Source of the DNA: Denitrovibrio acetiphilus DSM 12809
Lineage (GTDB): Bacteria; Chrysiogenota; Deferribacteres; Deferribacterales; Geovibrionaceae
Assembly: GCF_000025725.1 (NCBI RefSeq)
Contig: NC_013943.1
Location: 2,790,001-2,854,000, forward strand
Direction of reading: 5' to 3'
Length of the DNA stretch: 64,000 nucleotides
A program made the position numbers and the translations under genes. The notes under the pieces were generated by a model. The model ran no database searches. It was not told the origin of the DNA and saw nothing but the letters and a program-made list of their open reading frames with translations. How positions within the stretch are numbered: the stretch's first letter is position 1; the number at the start of each line of letters is the position of its first letter. Shown here one piece after another: positions 9,455 to 17,895 of this stretch.

Positions 9455-10042
9455 TTATTTCTTTTCAACCATCTCCAGATCAATGGTTATCTTTACCAGA
9501 TCTCCTATCATCGGAGCACCATTCTGAAGTATCTGATTCCATACTATTCCGAAATCTTTTCTGTTGATAACAGCAAAAGCTTTCAGTCCCTTTCTTTTAA
9601 AGCCCCAGGGATCAACGATAGCCTCAGAAGGTCCATAAACATCAAACACAACTTCATTTGTAATACCCCGTATTGTCAAATCACCAGCAACAGCAAGCCG
9701 CCCCTGACCTTTCTGTTCAACTTTTCTGGATACAAAGGTCATTTTAGGGAATTTATCAGCCTCGAAAAAATCGGAACTCTTCAGATGCTCATCACGCTTG
9801 GCAACACCTGAATCAATAGACACAACATCTATATTTACTGAAACTGTCGATTTTGTAATATCATTTTCATCAATATTGACAACGCCTGTGACATCTGGAA
9901 ACATCCCTGCCACATCAGCAATCATCAAGTGCCTGACACTAAATACCGCATTGGTATGTTGCGGATCAATATCCCACTCAGTCGCCGCTGCCGTAGACAC
10001 AAAAGTCATCACAGTCAACAGACCTAGCAAAAACCTCTTCAT
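9455..10042 (-). CDS. YceI family periplasmic lipid-binding protein
   Basis: A 195-residue protein with a signal peptide of about 20 residues followed by the YceI signature: WDIDPQHTNAVFSVRHL, a DVTGVVNIDE strand, the D-x-G-x-x-K-R-DEHLKSSDFF block and FPKMTFVS. These proteins fold as a lipocalin-like barrel that binds isoprenoids or amphiphiles in the periplasm. Length is normal for the family. It is monocistronic. Confidence 0.93.
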   Translation of the reverse strand: MKRFLLGLLTVMTFVSTAAATEWDIDPQHTNAVFSVRHLMIADVAGMFPDVTGVVNIDENDITKSTVSVNIDVVSIDSGVAKRDEHLKSSDFFEADKFPKMTFVSRKVEQKGQGRLAVAGDLTIRGITNEVVFDVYGPSEAIVDPWGFKRKGLKAFAVINRKDFGIVWNQILQNGAPMIGDLVKITIDLEMVEKK

Positions 10043-10166
10043 ATAATACCTTCCTTAGAGATTAAGGTTATACTTTGACAATCCTAAAGACACGGATTCA
10101 ATCATTTCTTCTAAGGTAATACGCATCTCGATATTTGCAATGGGAACAGGACCAAAAGTATCTTCT

Positions 10167-11378
10167 CTAAGACAGACATTCGGCCGCTTTCGCAGCATGC
10201 TTCCTTTCTCTGGAGCATTTCTTACCATGAAGAAGATAGTATATAAAAGTACATATCAGCACTACAACTACCATATCCATATACATGCCTCTATAGCCGG
10301 AAAACGGAATAAACATTCCCAGGACAACCGGTCCAAAACCAACCCCTGCATCCAGAAACATATAAAATGTTGAATTTGCAAGTCCAAGACGGTGCTGCGG
10401 TGTAACTTTTACGGCAATAGCCATCCCGCATGACTGGACAACACCAACGCCAAACCCCAGTAAAACTGCAGAAAACATCAGCGTCACCCCATGATGAGCC
10501 TGACTTATAAGCACAAGTCCAAAGATAAAGATAAGCAATGCAGGATATATCGCTACATTCTCTCCTTTTCTATCAAAAAGCCTGCCGGTAAAAGGTCTCG
10601 AAAAAAAGATCGCAGCAGAATATACGATAAAGAAAAAACTCGCAGCCCCGGTCAGATTAATCTCTTTTGCATAAGGAGAGAGGAAAGCAAGAACTCCTGA
10701 ATAACAGAAATATACCATTGAGCACACTATGCTTATCGGAACTGCTTTAATTTCAATAAAATTCTCAAGCCTGATTTTTTTCATGGCAGACACATCTTCG
10801 GCTGAAAGTTTTATTACCGGCACGCGAAGAAGCATTACCTGCAAACAGCAAAGTATTGCCAACCCGGTACAAATAGCAAAAACAAGAGAAAAGCTGCCAT
10901 GCTGAAGAAGATACATTGCAAGAAAAGGCCCGATAGCCGATGCAAGTGTTATACTGAGCATATAATAGCCGATCCCTTCACCACGTCTGTCCACAGGAAC
11001 AAGATCAGAAACAATAGTTGCAACTGCTGTTGCAGCAACACCATACGAAACGCCATGTATGAAACGAATGAAAAGAAGAGGTACTATATCCGTAACTTCA
11101 AAATACAGCAAAGTCATAAACACGTTCAGCGCAGCTCCGCACAAAAGCATCTTTCTCCGTCCGATCTGCTCAATAAGCATCCCGCAAAACAAGCGCGAGA
11201 CAAGCGCTCCTATAACAAAAATACTTGATGCAAGCCCGGCACCACCGGGTGATGCCTCAAAAACCTCTATTGCATACACGGTCATAATTACAACTAAAAG
11301 ATAGTAATTCATCATAAGCAGAAAATTTATCGATGTCCCTATGACAAAGTCTTTCGTCCATAATTTAGCTTTATCCAT
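10167..11378 (-). CDS. MFS transporter
   Basis: A 403-residue integral membrane protein with about 12 hydrophobic helices and the MFS loop motif between helices 2 and 3 (GMLIEQIGRRKMLL), repeated in weaker form in the second half (RPFTGRLFDRKGENVA). The substrate cannot be read from the sequence; drugs or small organic solutes are typical. It starts behind AGGAGA and is divergent from a LysR regulator 157 bp away, which is the usual layout for a regulator and its target. Confidence 0.88.
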   Translation of the reverse strand: MDKAKLWTKDFVIGTSINFLLMMNYYLLVVIMTVYAIEVFEASPGGAGLASSIFVIGALVSRLFCGMLIEQIGRRKMLLCGAALNVFMTLLYFEVTDIVPLLFIRFIHGVSYGVAATAVATIVSDLVPVDRRGEGIGYYMLSITLASAIGPFLAMYLLQHGSFSLVFAICTGLAILCCLQVMLLRVPVIKLSAEDVSAMKKIRLENFIEIKAVPISIVCSMVYFCYSGVLAFLSPYAKEINLTGAASFFFIVYSAAIFFSRPFTGRLFDRKGENVAIYPALLIFIFGLVLISQAHHGVTLMFSAVLLGFGVGVVQSCGMAIAVKVTPQHRLGLANSTFYMFLDAGVGFGPVVLGMFIPFSGYRGMYMDMVVVVLICTFIYYLLHGKKCSRERKHAAKAAECLS

Positions 11379-11504
11379 TGACTTAGGTCTCCTTGATTTA
11401 ATTTCTCAGTATACGCCGCCTCACGATAGCAAAGCCTTTATCGATACGTTCCAACATAACACCTGCTCTTAATAACTGGAAATACATATTTATTCATGAT
11501 ATCA

Positions 11505-11521
11505 TAGCTATAAAGCTATAA
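11505..11521. promoter_or_regulatory. Candidate LysR operator (imperfect palindrome)
   Basis: An ATAGCTATAAAGCTAT element lies just upstream of the LysR start in the divergent region shared with the MFS gene. AT-rich inverted repeats at this position are typical autoregulatory sites for LysR proteins. The assignment rests on position and symmetry only. Confidence 0.35.
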
Positions 11522-11535
11522 AGAGAAAATTGCAC

Positions 11536-12432
11536 ATGGACTTATTACAACTTAAATACTTTCAAACTGTTGCCAAATTTGAGAATGTAACCAGAGCTGC
11601 CGAAGAGCTTAACATAGCACAGCCTTCTCTGAGTAAAACGATTTCAAACCTTGAAAAAGATCTCGGAGTATCACTTTTTGACAGACCCGGACGGCGTATA
11701 CGCCTCAACAAGTTTGGCACAGCATTCCTCAAAAGAGTACAGAACAGCTTCAGCGAACTTGAACAGGGACAAAAAGAGCTGATGGATATGGCAGGTTTGG
11801 AACAAGGAAATATAAACATCGGTGCATCTATCGCACGGCTGCTGCCTAAGATGTTCAGTGAATTCCTTAACCACCACGGCAATGTGCGCTTCAGGCTGAT
11901 TCAGGTTATCAACCACCTTGATTTACAGCAGCGGCTTATTAACGGCAGAATCGACCTGTGCATATCCATCCTCCCGGTAGAAGAGAATAAAGTTCACTGC
12001 ACTCCGCTTTTTGATGAAGAAATATTTCTGGCAGTAATGCCGAAACACCGTCTGGCGGGGCGCGAAAATATTAACCTTAAAGAAATAGCCGATGAGCCAT
12101 TTATAAGATATGCGGCAGACAGCGCCCTGAGACTGATAACCGACAACTTCTTTCAAGAGGCTGAAATTATCCCTGACACCGCTTTTGAATGTACAACACC
12201 GGAAGTGATTTGCAGTCTTGTCCAGAATGGATTCGGCATAGCACTTATACCTGCCTCATGGTGGAATCTAACGGGAATGGATGCCCTTGTGAAAGTCAGC
12301 ATAAGAAAACCTGTATGTAAAAGAACCATTTGGCTTTCATGGATGGAAAACCACTACCTCTCGCAGGCTGCCGATAAATTCAAAGAATTTGTAATAGATT
12401 ATTACGCAGCAGACAAAGTAAATTCTCCTTAA
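11536..12432 (+). CDS. LysR family transcriptional regulator
   Basis: A 298-residue regulator. Residues 1-60 hold the LysR winged helix (LLQLKYFQTVAKFENVTRAAEELNIAQPSLSKTI), followed by a linker and the two-lobed effector domain typical of the family. Start placed at the ATG of MDLLQLKYF, as is usual for this subfamily; an upstream TTG adds two residues. It is divergent from the MFS transporter, its likely target. Confidence 0.9.
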   Translation: MDLLQLKYFQTVAKFENVTRAAEELNIAQPSLSKTISNLEKDLGVSLFDRPGRRIRLNKFGTAFLKRVQNSFSELEQGQKELMDMAGLEQGNINIGASIARLLPKMFSEFLNHHGNVRFRLIQVINHLDLQQRLINGRIDLCISILPVEENKVHCTPLFDEEIFLAVMPKHRLAGRENINLKEIADEPFIRYAADSALRLITDNFFQEAEIIPDTAFECTTPEVICSLVQNGFGIALIPASWWNLTGMDALVKVSIRKPVCKRTIWLSWMENHYLSQAADKFKEFVIDYYAADKVNSP

Positions 12433-12570
12433 GGAATTTTACCTGTCTGCTCATAATTTAAACACTTCGAAGGTTGTTTTTTAATCATGTACTGCTCTCA
12501 AAAAGCTTATTAGACTAATCAGGTTCTCCTCTATCTATAATCTGCAACATTGAAACACGAAACAAAAAAC

Positions 12571-12586
12571 TGGCACACAACATGCT
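12571..12586 (+). promoter_or_regulatory. Candidate sigma-54 promoter for the chemoreceptor gene
   Basis: TGGCACACAACATGCT has the -24 GG and -12 GC with the invariant 10-nt gap and a full TGGCAC block. It is 29 bp before the start codon of the chemoreceptor, so the transcript would start near 12597. Sigma-54 use fits chemotaxis and nitrogen-related genes; a CowN-like gene follows downstream. Confidence 0.55.
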
Positions 12587-12614
12587 CTGTTAACTTCTTT
12601 TAAGGGGTAACAAC

Positions 12615-14021
12615 ATGTTCAATTTTAACTCATCTCAATACGAAAAGCTCCTTCAGCCTCTTGAGATTATGGCATCAGGCAAATGGGATCTGAACCACAG
12701 GCTTGAGGGACTGAAAAGAGGCATAACAGAAAAAGCAGGCGATGTGCTCAACCGTGTTTTTAAATCATTGCGCCAGACAGTAGAGGCGATATCCAAATCG
12801 TCTGTGGTGCTTTCACAAACCGCTCCAGAGCTCGACCAGGCTGCAAAGTCTCTTGAAAACCAGTCCAGACAGCAGGCTGACAGAGCAGCACAAATAGCCG
12901 CTTCCGGCAAGCAGATGGCCGTGTCTGTAGAACATGTAACCGGGAGCACTCTGGAAGCGACTCAGTTTTCATCTCAGATAACAAAATCAGCAGGAACTGC
13001 TATGGATAAAAGTAAATTGTCCGAACAGTCAATGGTTGAAGCAAAAGAGCTTGTCAACGGATTAAAAAAGCAGATGGAAACCCTCGCAGAAGAATCAGAT
13101 AAAATCGGCTCCATAATGGAAATGATTAAAACTATAGCCGACCAGACAAATCTGCTCTCCCTTAACGCATCCATAGAGGCTGCAAGGGCTGGAGATGCAG
13201 GGCGCGGGTTTGCTGTAGTGGCAACAGAAGTTCGTAAACTGGCTGAACAATCTATGGAAGCAACAAACGGCGTTGAAAGCATACTTTACAGTATCCAGAG
13301 CAGCATAAAGACCTCTATGGACTCTGTAAATAAGGTTATGGGGTCTGTTGAAAGGTCTGCAACAATAAGCGAACAGGCAGCAGAAGTCCTGTCGGAAGTC
13401 ACACAGAACATGGACGAGCTTGACAAACACCTGAACACCATCGCAGCAGCGGGGCAGGAACAGGATACAACCGTAAGATCAGTTGTTGAAGAAATTGAAG
13501 GGATAGCATCTGCCGCGGAAGAACAGTCTGCCCTTGCTGTTCAGCTCAACGGAATAGTTGACAAGATAAACAGCGGTTGTGACGACCTTCTGGTTGCGGT
13601 GGGCGTATTTCGAACCACTTCACATGAGAATGCAGTAAAAGCAGCTCAAGAGGCCGCGGCAAGTGCAGATATTAAATCACTGAACACCGCATCCGCAGAA
13701 AGCTTTATGGATAAGTTTATCAACAGGCACTCATTTATAGAGCTGGCTTACCTCACAGATGCAGGAGGCAGACAGGTAACACCGAATATCTGGAATAAAA
13801 TAACAAGAAACAGCAACGACAGCAGTTCCATCGGCTCTAACTGGTCATCAAAAGATTGGTTCAAAATACCAAAAGACACAGGAAAAACGTATATTACAGA
13901 CATATACCGCTCTGTTGCAACAGAAAACTTCTGCTTTACTGTGGCAGTCCCGATCAAAGATTCCGCAGAGAAAGTAACGGGAGTTCTGGCTGTTGATATA
14001 AATTTCGCCAATATGCAATAG
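12615..14021 (+). CDS. Soluble methyl-accepting chemotaxis protein with C-terminal sensor
   Basis: A 468-residue chemoreceptor without a membrane segment. The coiled-coil signalling domain spans about residues 60-340; its conserved hairpin tip ([38 protein letters not shown] split over 174-212) docks CheA and CheW. Residues about 350-468 form an alpha/beta domain with a [10 protein letters not shown] and VAVPIKD...GVLAVDINF pattern typical of Cache/PAS-like sensors, here placed after the signalling domain and in the cytoplasm. This inverted order resembles cytoplasmic receptors. A strong AAGGGG ribosome site and a sigma-54-like promoter precede it. Confidence 0.9.
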   Translation: MFNFNSSQYEKLLQPLEIMASGKWDLNHRLEGLKRGITEKAGDVLNRVFKSLRQTVEAISKSSVVLSQTAPELDQAAKSLENQSRQQADRAAQIAASGKQMAVSVEHVTGSTLEATQFSSQITKSAGTAMDKSKLSEQSMVEAKELVNGLKKQMETLAEESDKIGSIMEMIKTIADQTNLLSLNASIEAARAGDAGRGFAVVATEVRKLAEQSMEATNGVESILYSIQSSIKTSMDSVNKVMGSVERSATISEQAAEVLSEVTQNMDELDKHLNTIAAAGQEQDTTVRSVVEEIEGIASAAEEQSALAVQLNGIVDKINSGCDDLLVAVGVFRTTSHENAVKAAQEAAASADIKSLNTASAESFMDKFINRHSFIELAYLTDAGGRQVTPNIWNKITRNSNDSSSIGSNWSSKDWFKIPKDTGKTYITDIYRSVATENFCFTVAVPIKDSAEKVTGVLAVDINFANMQ

Positions 14022-14084
14022 TGAAGGATCCCGGGAAGCTCAATTTATTAAATAGTTTTATTAAAATTAAAGGGGAATGATTTA

Positions 14085-14405
14085 ATGTGTAACTGTAAAA
14101 AAAACATCAAAGTTGACGAGAGTTATGTAAGTTTCAAAGATATAGACTGCTTTGAAAATGCCTGCCTTGTCATCGACAACCTGTTGCGAATACTCAAGGA
14201 ACCGAAAAACACCAACGCCTACTGGGAAAAGTTTATAGAAAAAATTCCTGAAGCATACTATACAAGGGACTCTAAAAAAGACCCGTCAGAAGCTCTGCTT
14301 TATCTCGTCTGCTCCTGTACATCCAACATCATGGAACTGTTTGAAGAGATCGACGATGAAGAGGCCATCGACGCAATGTCCAAATGCGAACAGGAATGCT
14401 GTTAA
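14085..14405 (+). CDS. cowN: CowN-like nitrogenase-protecting protein
   Basis: A 106-residue protein that matches my memory of the CowN family: a YVSFKDIDCFENA start corresponding to the family YVSFKGIDCDGNA, a middle NAYWEKF, and the NIMELFEEIDDEEA...QECC end. In diazotrophs CowN sustains nitrogenase activity when carbon monoxide is present. An extra Cys-rich leader (MCNCKK) sits at the N-terminus. It follows the chemoreceptor by 63 bp with an AAAGGGG ribosome site. No nif genes are in the window, so the role is inferred from family resemblance only. Confidence 0.7.
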   Translation: MCNCKKNIKVDESYVSFKDIDCFENACLVIDNLLRILKEPKNTNAYWEKFIEKIPEAYYTRDSKKDPSEALLYLVCSCTSNIMELFEEIDDEEAIDAMSKCEQECC

Positions 14406-14412
14406 GATAAAT

Positions 14413-14585
14413 TGGCGGAGGCGCACAGGAATCAAAGGATGTCCAATATTGGAGTCTTATATCCACCAAAGTAGCACTCAGCAAGGAACTCCATTTTTGG
14501 AGTCTCGCCTCAGACTCGCGAATTTGCTCCAATATTGGAAAAAAATGGCAGAAATTTGGCAGAAAATATTTGGTCTTTTCGACCT
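14413..14585 (+). repeat. 173-bp palindrome-rich dispersed repeat, copy A
   Basis: A stretch about 83% identical (by eye) to 55929-56101, same orientation. It contains three palindromes built on TCCAATATTGGA (14442-14453, 14488-14501, 14527-14540) and a tandem TGGCAGAAAT. A fourth related palindrome, ACTCCATATTTGGAGT, lies outside it at 14628-14643. It begins 8 bp after the cowN stop codon. It fills most of the 355-bp gap between cowN and the lipoprotein gene; the rest shows no gene. Confidence 0.8.
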
Positions 14586-14760
14586 ACTAGAAACACCAAC
14601 CTCTGACAAAAATCCCAAAATCCAACTACTCCATATTTGGAGTTTCAAAATTAGTTTAGCACAACTTACCACATTAAATATCATTAAAATTTACATGCGA
14701 CACAAACTGTCACCCGTATCAATTAATATTTATTCAGAAATTGAAACTAAGAGGTGATTT

Positions 14761-15216
14761 ATGAAAAAGATTCTAATCTTTACTTTTGTGTTGTCGTTTA
14801 TTCTTACAGGCTGCGGAGGTAATATTCTTAACCCACAAGAAAGGAGTTCTGCGAAAGTACTAGAGAAATGCAACTATGAGATCAGTGGAGTTTCTGCAGA
14901 TATCATGAATAAAATGCATATTACAAACATTACTGAAGCTGATCTTACTCGTCAGTTGAAAGTTTTCAGAAAAATCGCTGATTCATATAATGAATGCATG
15001 TCTGACAATGGCTACAGTGTTGATAAAACATTACAAGAATATATCAAAGATGGCTTAAATGATTACGAAAAAGCCTATAGTGCTCACCTTGCGGGAACTT
15101 ACCTACTCATGACAGATAACCTTAAAATCCCTGCATCAGCTATTGTTTCTGCTAAAGTTTATTCCAAAGAGCAAGTTGAACTCTTTGAAACAGTTATCAG
15201 TATGCTTAAAAACTAA
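14761..15216 (+). CDS. Small lipoprotein, unknown function
   Basis: A 151-residue protein with a type II signal peptide (hydrophobic residues 4-15, lipobox LTGC at 16-19). The mature part is helical and charged, with no recognisable motif. It starts behind GAGGTG. It ends only 42 bp before the original start codon of the AAA+ gene that an IS21 element has since split, so the two may have been one operon at the edge of the accessory island. Confidence 0.7.
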   Translation: MKKILIFTFVLSFILTGCGGNILNPQERSSAKVLEKCNYEISGVSADIMNKMHITNITEADLTRQLKVFRKIADSYNECMSDNGYSVDKTLQEYIKDGLNDYEKAYSAHLAGTYLLMTDNLKIPASAIVSAKVYSKEQVELFETVISMLKN

Positions 15217-15244
15217 GTATTTCATTATCCATTAACTACATCTC

Positions 15245-15267
15245 AATTGGAGGAATAGATGGTTTTT
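15245..15267 (+). pseudogene. Orphaned ribosome site and first codons of the AAA+ gene
   Basis: TTGGAGGAATAG is followed by ATG GTT TTT, and then the IS21 left end begins. Past the IS21 right end the same GTTTTT is repeated and the reading continues TAT CAT CGA into the AAA+ protein. This is therefore the native start of that gene, now 2.6 kb away from its body. Confidence 0.85.
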
Positions 15268-15386
15268 TGCCTGTATCGGCTTATTCGGACAGTGGGATCG
15301 GAAACATTCGGACAGCGTATCGGTCGTCGGACACTTTTGCCGCAAGGTAACCTTTTTCTGATTATAAGAACCAGTTCATCTATAAA

Positions 15387-16121
15387 TCAAGCGTTATCCG
15401 CCTGAATTTTCCTTATACTTTCACCTTTAAGTTTGATCTTGTGACTGCTATGCAGCAGTCTGTCCAGAATGGCGTCAGCCACAGTGTCGTTGTTGAGATA
15501 GTCATACCAGCGATCTACAGGCAGTTGCGAGGTGACGATAACACTGCTGATACCCGCACGATCCTCAATCACCTCAAGAAGGTCGTTGGCATCATCGGTG
15601 GTGAGCGGATTAATTCCGAAGTCATCAAGGATGAGCAGATTATATTTGGCTATTTTATTAAGCCCCTTAACATAAGTACCGTCCAGTCTTGCCAGCTTCA
15701 TCTCATCCATAAGCCTGGGAAGTCGGTAGTATCTAGCGGTGAGTCCGTCCCTTACAACCATATTGGCGAGAGCCTGAGCAATAAAGCTCTTCCCTGTTCC
15801 TGTGGGGCCTGTGATAAGTATATTCTGCTTTTTATTCAGATACTCACCTGAGATGAGCGAAAGCATAGCTGACTTATCAAGCCCCCTTGGTATCGTGTAG
15901 TCGATATCCTCGACCCTTGCGTTGAGGTCTTTGAACTTCGCCTGCGCCATGTTCCTCTTTATCTTGCGTGACAGCCTCTCTGCTGATTCCGCCTGCAGAA
16001 GCTGAAGCAGACGATCCTCAAACGGCAGATCTCTGTACTGTGGATTCTCCATCTGTCTGGAAAGAGCTGCCTCCAGTCCGGCGAGCTTCAGCTCTGCAAT
16101 AAGGTTTTCTAACTTTGACAT
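15387..16121 (-). CDS. istB: IS21 transposition helper ATPase IstB
   Basis: A 244-residue DnaC/IstB-type AAA+ protein. Walker A is GPTGTGKS near residue 105, and LLILDDFG is the Walker B. It assembles on target DNA and activates the IstA transposase. The start behind GAGGAGG overlaps the end of istA by 13 bp, the usual coupling in IS21. Length is normal for the family and no lesion is visible. Confidence 0.94.
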   Translation of the reverse strand: MSKLENLIAELKLAGLEAALSRQMENPQYRDLPFEDRLLQLLQAESAERLSRKIKRNMAQAKFKDLNARVEDIDYTIPRGLDKSAMLSLISGEYLNKKQNILITGPTGTGKSFIAQALANMVVRDGLTARYYRLPRLMDEMKLARLDGTYVKGLNKIAKYNLLILDDFGINPLTTDDANDLLEVIEDRAGISSVIVTSQLPVDRWYDYLNNDTVADAILDRLLHSSHKIKLKGESIRKIQADNA

Positions 16122-17653
16122 TTGTCCTCCTCTTTATAATAGTCTCTCCCCCGCACATTATTATGATTGCTGAGCGGAGCAGTGTTCTTCTCATCCTTCT
16201 CAAGATATATTTTACTGCTAAGTATGGATTCAAGGCTCTTTACTGAATAAGCTCTTATCTCTACAGCCTTCTTACATGCCATGTTGAAGTCACTTTTATC
16301 ATGGCTTTTTGCTCTGCTGAGGATAGCTATACATGTCCTGTAAGCGTTTGCCGGATGACTTCTGGAATCAAGGATATTCTTCATGAGCCTTGCAGTATCG
16401 AAGCCTATAGAGCCTGCCCAGTTGAGTATACGTGTAGGGTTCCATTTCTCCTGCCACATGACATGATTCGGCGGCATGTGCTCTGTGAGAGTGGAACCTC
16501 TCTTTGACTTAGGGTGGATGGCTACAGGGTATCCTTTGTGATGTATTTCAACAGTGGTAGCGGAGTGCCATACGTCCACCTTGTTCTTTATGAGCTTGTA
16601 AGGGACAGAGTATCTGCTGCCGGAAACATCCACATGATAGTCGACTCCTACATGTCTTATCAGATACTCACGATACTGATATCTCTCCTTTGGCAGGGGC
16701 AGCATCTCAGGACGGTCTATCTCATTCAGAAGCTCAAGACGGCTCTTGCCGATACCTCTTATGACTTTATTGTTATAGGCCTCAGTAAGCGGAGCTATGG
16801 CAGAGTTCAGTTCCTGCACGGTGTTAAACAATCTGTTTCTGAGCTTTGCAAGTACCCATCTCTGTATCCCCTGAACTGCCTGTTCTACCTTTGCTTTGTC
16901 CTGAGGTTTCGCAGGTCTGGCAGGGATGACTGCACAACCGTAATACTTAGCCATGTCTGAGTAGCTGCTGTTGACCGTAAGAACATCTCTGGTGTGTTTA
17001 GTTACTGCTGATTTCAGATTATCCGGCACTACGGTCTTTGAAACTGCACCGTAATATTCAAATGCGAGACTATGAGACAGGATGAATGATTCTTTCTTCT
17101 GGCTTTCTGTTGCATGTACGAACACAGCTCCCGATGCTCCAAGAGCTGATACAAAGATCTGTGCCTCACTCACTTCTCCTGTATAGCGGTCTACTATATC
17201 CATTGTCAGGCCGGAATAGTCTACGAACATTATTTCACCGGCGTTGTATATCTGGCGCATGGTCGGACTTAGACGGGATATGTGTTTCTTGCAGTACTCT
17301 TTGAACTGAGTGTAGTTATAGCCGTCGGGATGGACTGATTTATACTCCTGCCATAACAGAAGCCATGTGACACCCTTGCGTCGTTTCTCTCTGGCGATAT
17401 AATCCAGATCCGGCATAGGGAAGGTTCGGTTCAAAGGCATTGACCTTTCTGGAAAGAGACGGCTGTACAGCTCATCTTCGGATACTGAAGACAATTCCTC
17501 AGCCTTAAGGCCTGTTATACGGAAACGGTTCACATAGTCTGATACCGTTGACTTAGGGATTCCGGTGGATACCGATATCTGACGGATGGAAAGCTGGTTT
17601 ATGTATCTTAGGCGTATTACCTCTTTGATCTCGCTCATTGTTAACCTCGTCAT
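16109..17653 (-). CDS. istA: IS21 transposase IstA
   Basis: A 514-residue transposase. An N-terminal helix-turn-helix (IKEVIRLRYINQLSIRQISVS) precedes the retroviral-integrase-like core, with its acidic residues in FVDYSG, VVPDNLKS and the downstream KAKVEQAV. A C-terminal beta-barrel region follows. I start at the ATG of MTRLTMSE, which has GGAGG at the right distance, rather than the in-frame codon 12 bases upstream. Intact. Confidence 0.94.
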   Translation of the reverse strand: MTRLTMSEIKEVIRLRYINQLSIRQISVSTGIPKSTVSDYVNRFRITGLKAEELSSVSEDELYSRLFPERSMPLNRTFPMPDLDYIAREKRRKGVTWLLLWQEYKSVHPDGYNYTQFKEYCKKHISRLSPTMRQIYNAGEIMFVDYSGLTMDIVDRYTGEVSEAQIFVSALGASGAVFVHATESQKKESFILSHSLAFEYYGAVSKTVVPDNLKSAVTKHTRDVLTVNSSYSDMAKYYGCAVIPARPAKPQDKAKVEQAVQGIQRWVLAKLRNRLFNTVQELNSAIAPLTEAYNNKVIRGIGKSRLELLNEIDRPEMLPLPKERYQYREYLIRHVGVDYHVDVSGSRYSVPYKLIKNKVDVWHSATTVEIHHKGYPVAIHPKSKRGSTLTEHMPPNHVMWQEKWNPTRILNWAGSIGFDTARLMKNILDSRSHPANAYRTCIAILSRAKSHDKSDFNMACKKAVEIRAYSVKSLESILSSKIYLEKDEKNTAPLSNHNNVRGRDYYKEEDKCQS

Positions 17654-17710
17654 ATTTGCCTCCAACTTATTATTGGAGGACAGTTTAAAGGTTAACCTTG
17701 CTGGCGGGAA

Positions 17711-17895
17711 GTGTCCGAGCTCCGCTAAGCTGTCCGAAGGCCGATACAGTGTCCGGCGAGCGCTACAGTGTCCGGCGAGCGCTACAGTGTCCGAGCACCG
17801 ATAGACTGTCCGGCGGCCGCTATGGTGTCCGAATGTTTCCGCTACGGTGTCCGACGGGAAAACGCTACGCTGTCCGAGTCACGCCGCTACGAGCA
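17711..17895. repeat. Nine TGTCCG iterons at the IS21 right end
   Basis: Nine copies of TGTCCG, each followed by a CCGATAC/CGCTAC-like block, are spaced 19-23 bp apart. The left end of the element has three. IS21 transposases bind multiple subterminal repeats; nine is a large number. The array has no stop codon in one plus-strand frame that runs into the AAA+ gene. Confidence 0.8.

Larger units (their letters stand above)
15268..17895 (-). mobile_element. IS21 family insertion sequence
   Basis: A complete 2628-bp element carrying istA and istB. The ends are imperfect inverted repeats (left TGCCTGTATCGGC, right end complement TGCTCGTAGCGGC), each running into TCGGACA. It is flanked by a 6-bp direct repeat GTTTTT (15262-15267 and 17896-17901), a normal IS21 target duplication. 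Multiple TGTCCG iterons lie inside both ends. Everything needed for transposition looks intact. Confidence 0.92.

Noticed and set aside
14329-14532. Minus-strand frame in repeat copy A (and 55814-56047 in copy B) sharing MEQI...RLQKW...LLSAT...CAPPP
   Set aside because: The two peptides are about 70% identical while the DNA is about 83% identical, so changes fall freely on amino acids. No ribosome site is seen and copy A overlaps cowN. The similarity comes from the DNA repeat.
17711-17895. CRISPR-like array
   Set aside because: Repeats are 6-13 bp with related, not unique, spacers, and lie inside IS21 ends. They are transposase-binding iterons; no cas genes are present.
17698-17895. N-terminal extension of the AAA+ protein into the IS21 iterons
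   Set aside because: The open frame is made of IS repeats (VRRAL, SVRRALQC). The native start is left of the IS, as the target duplication shows.
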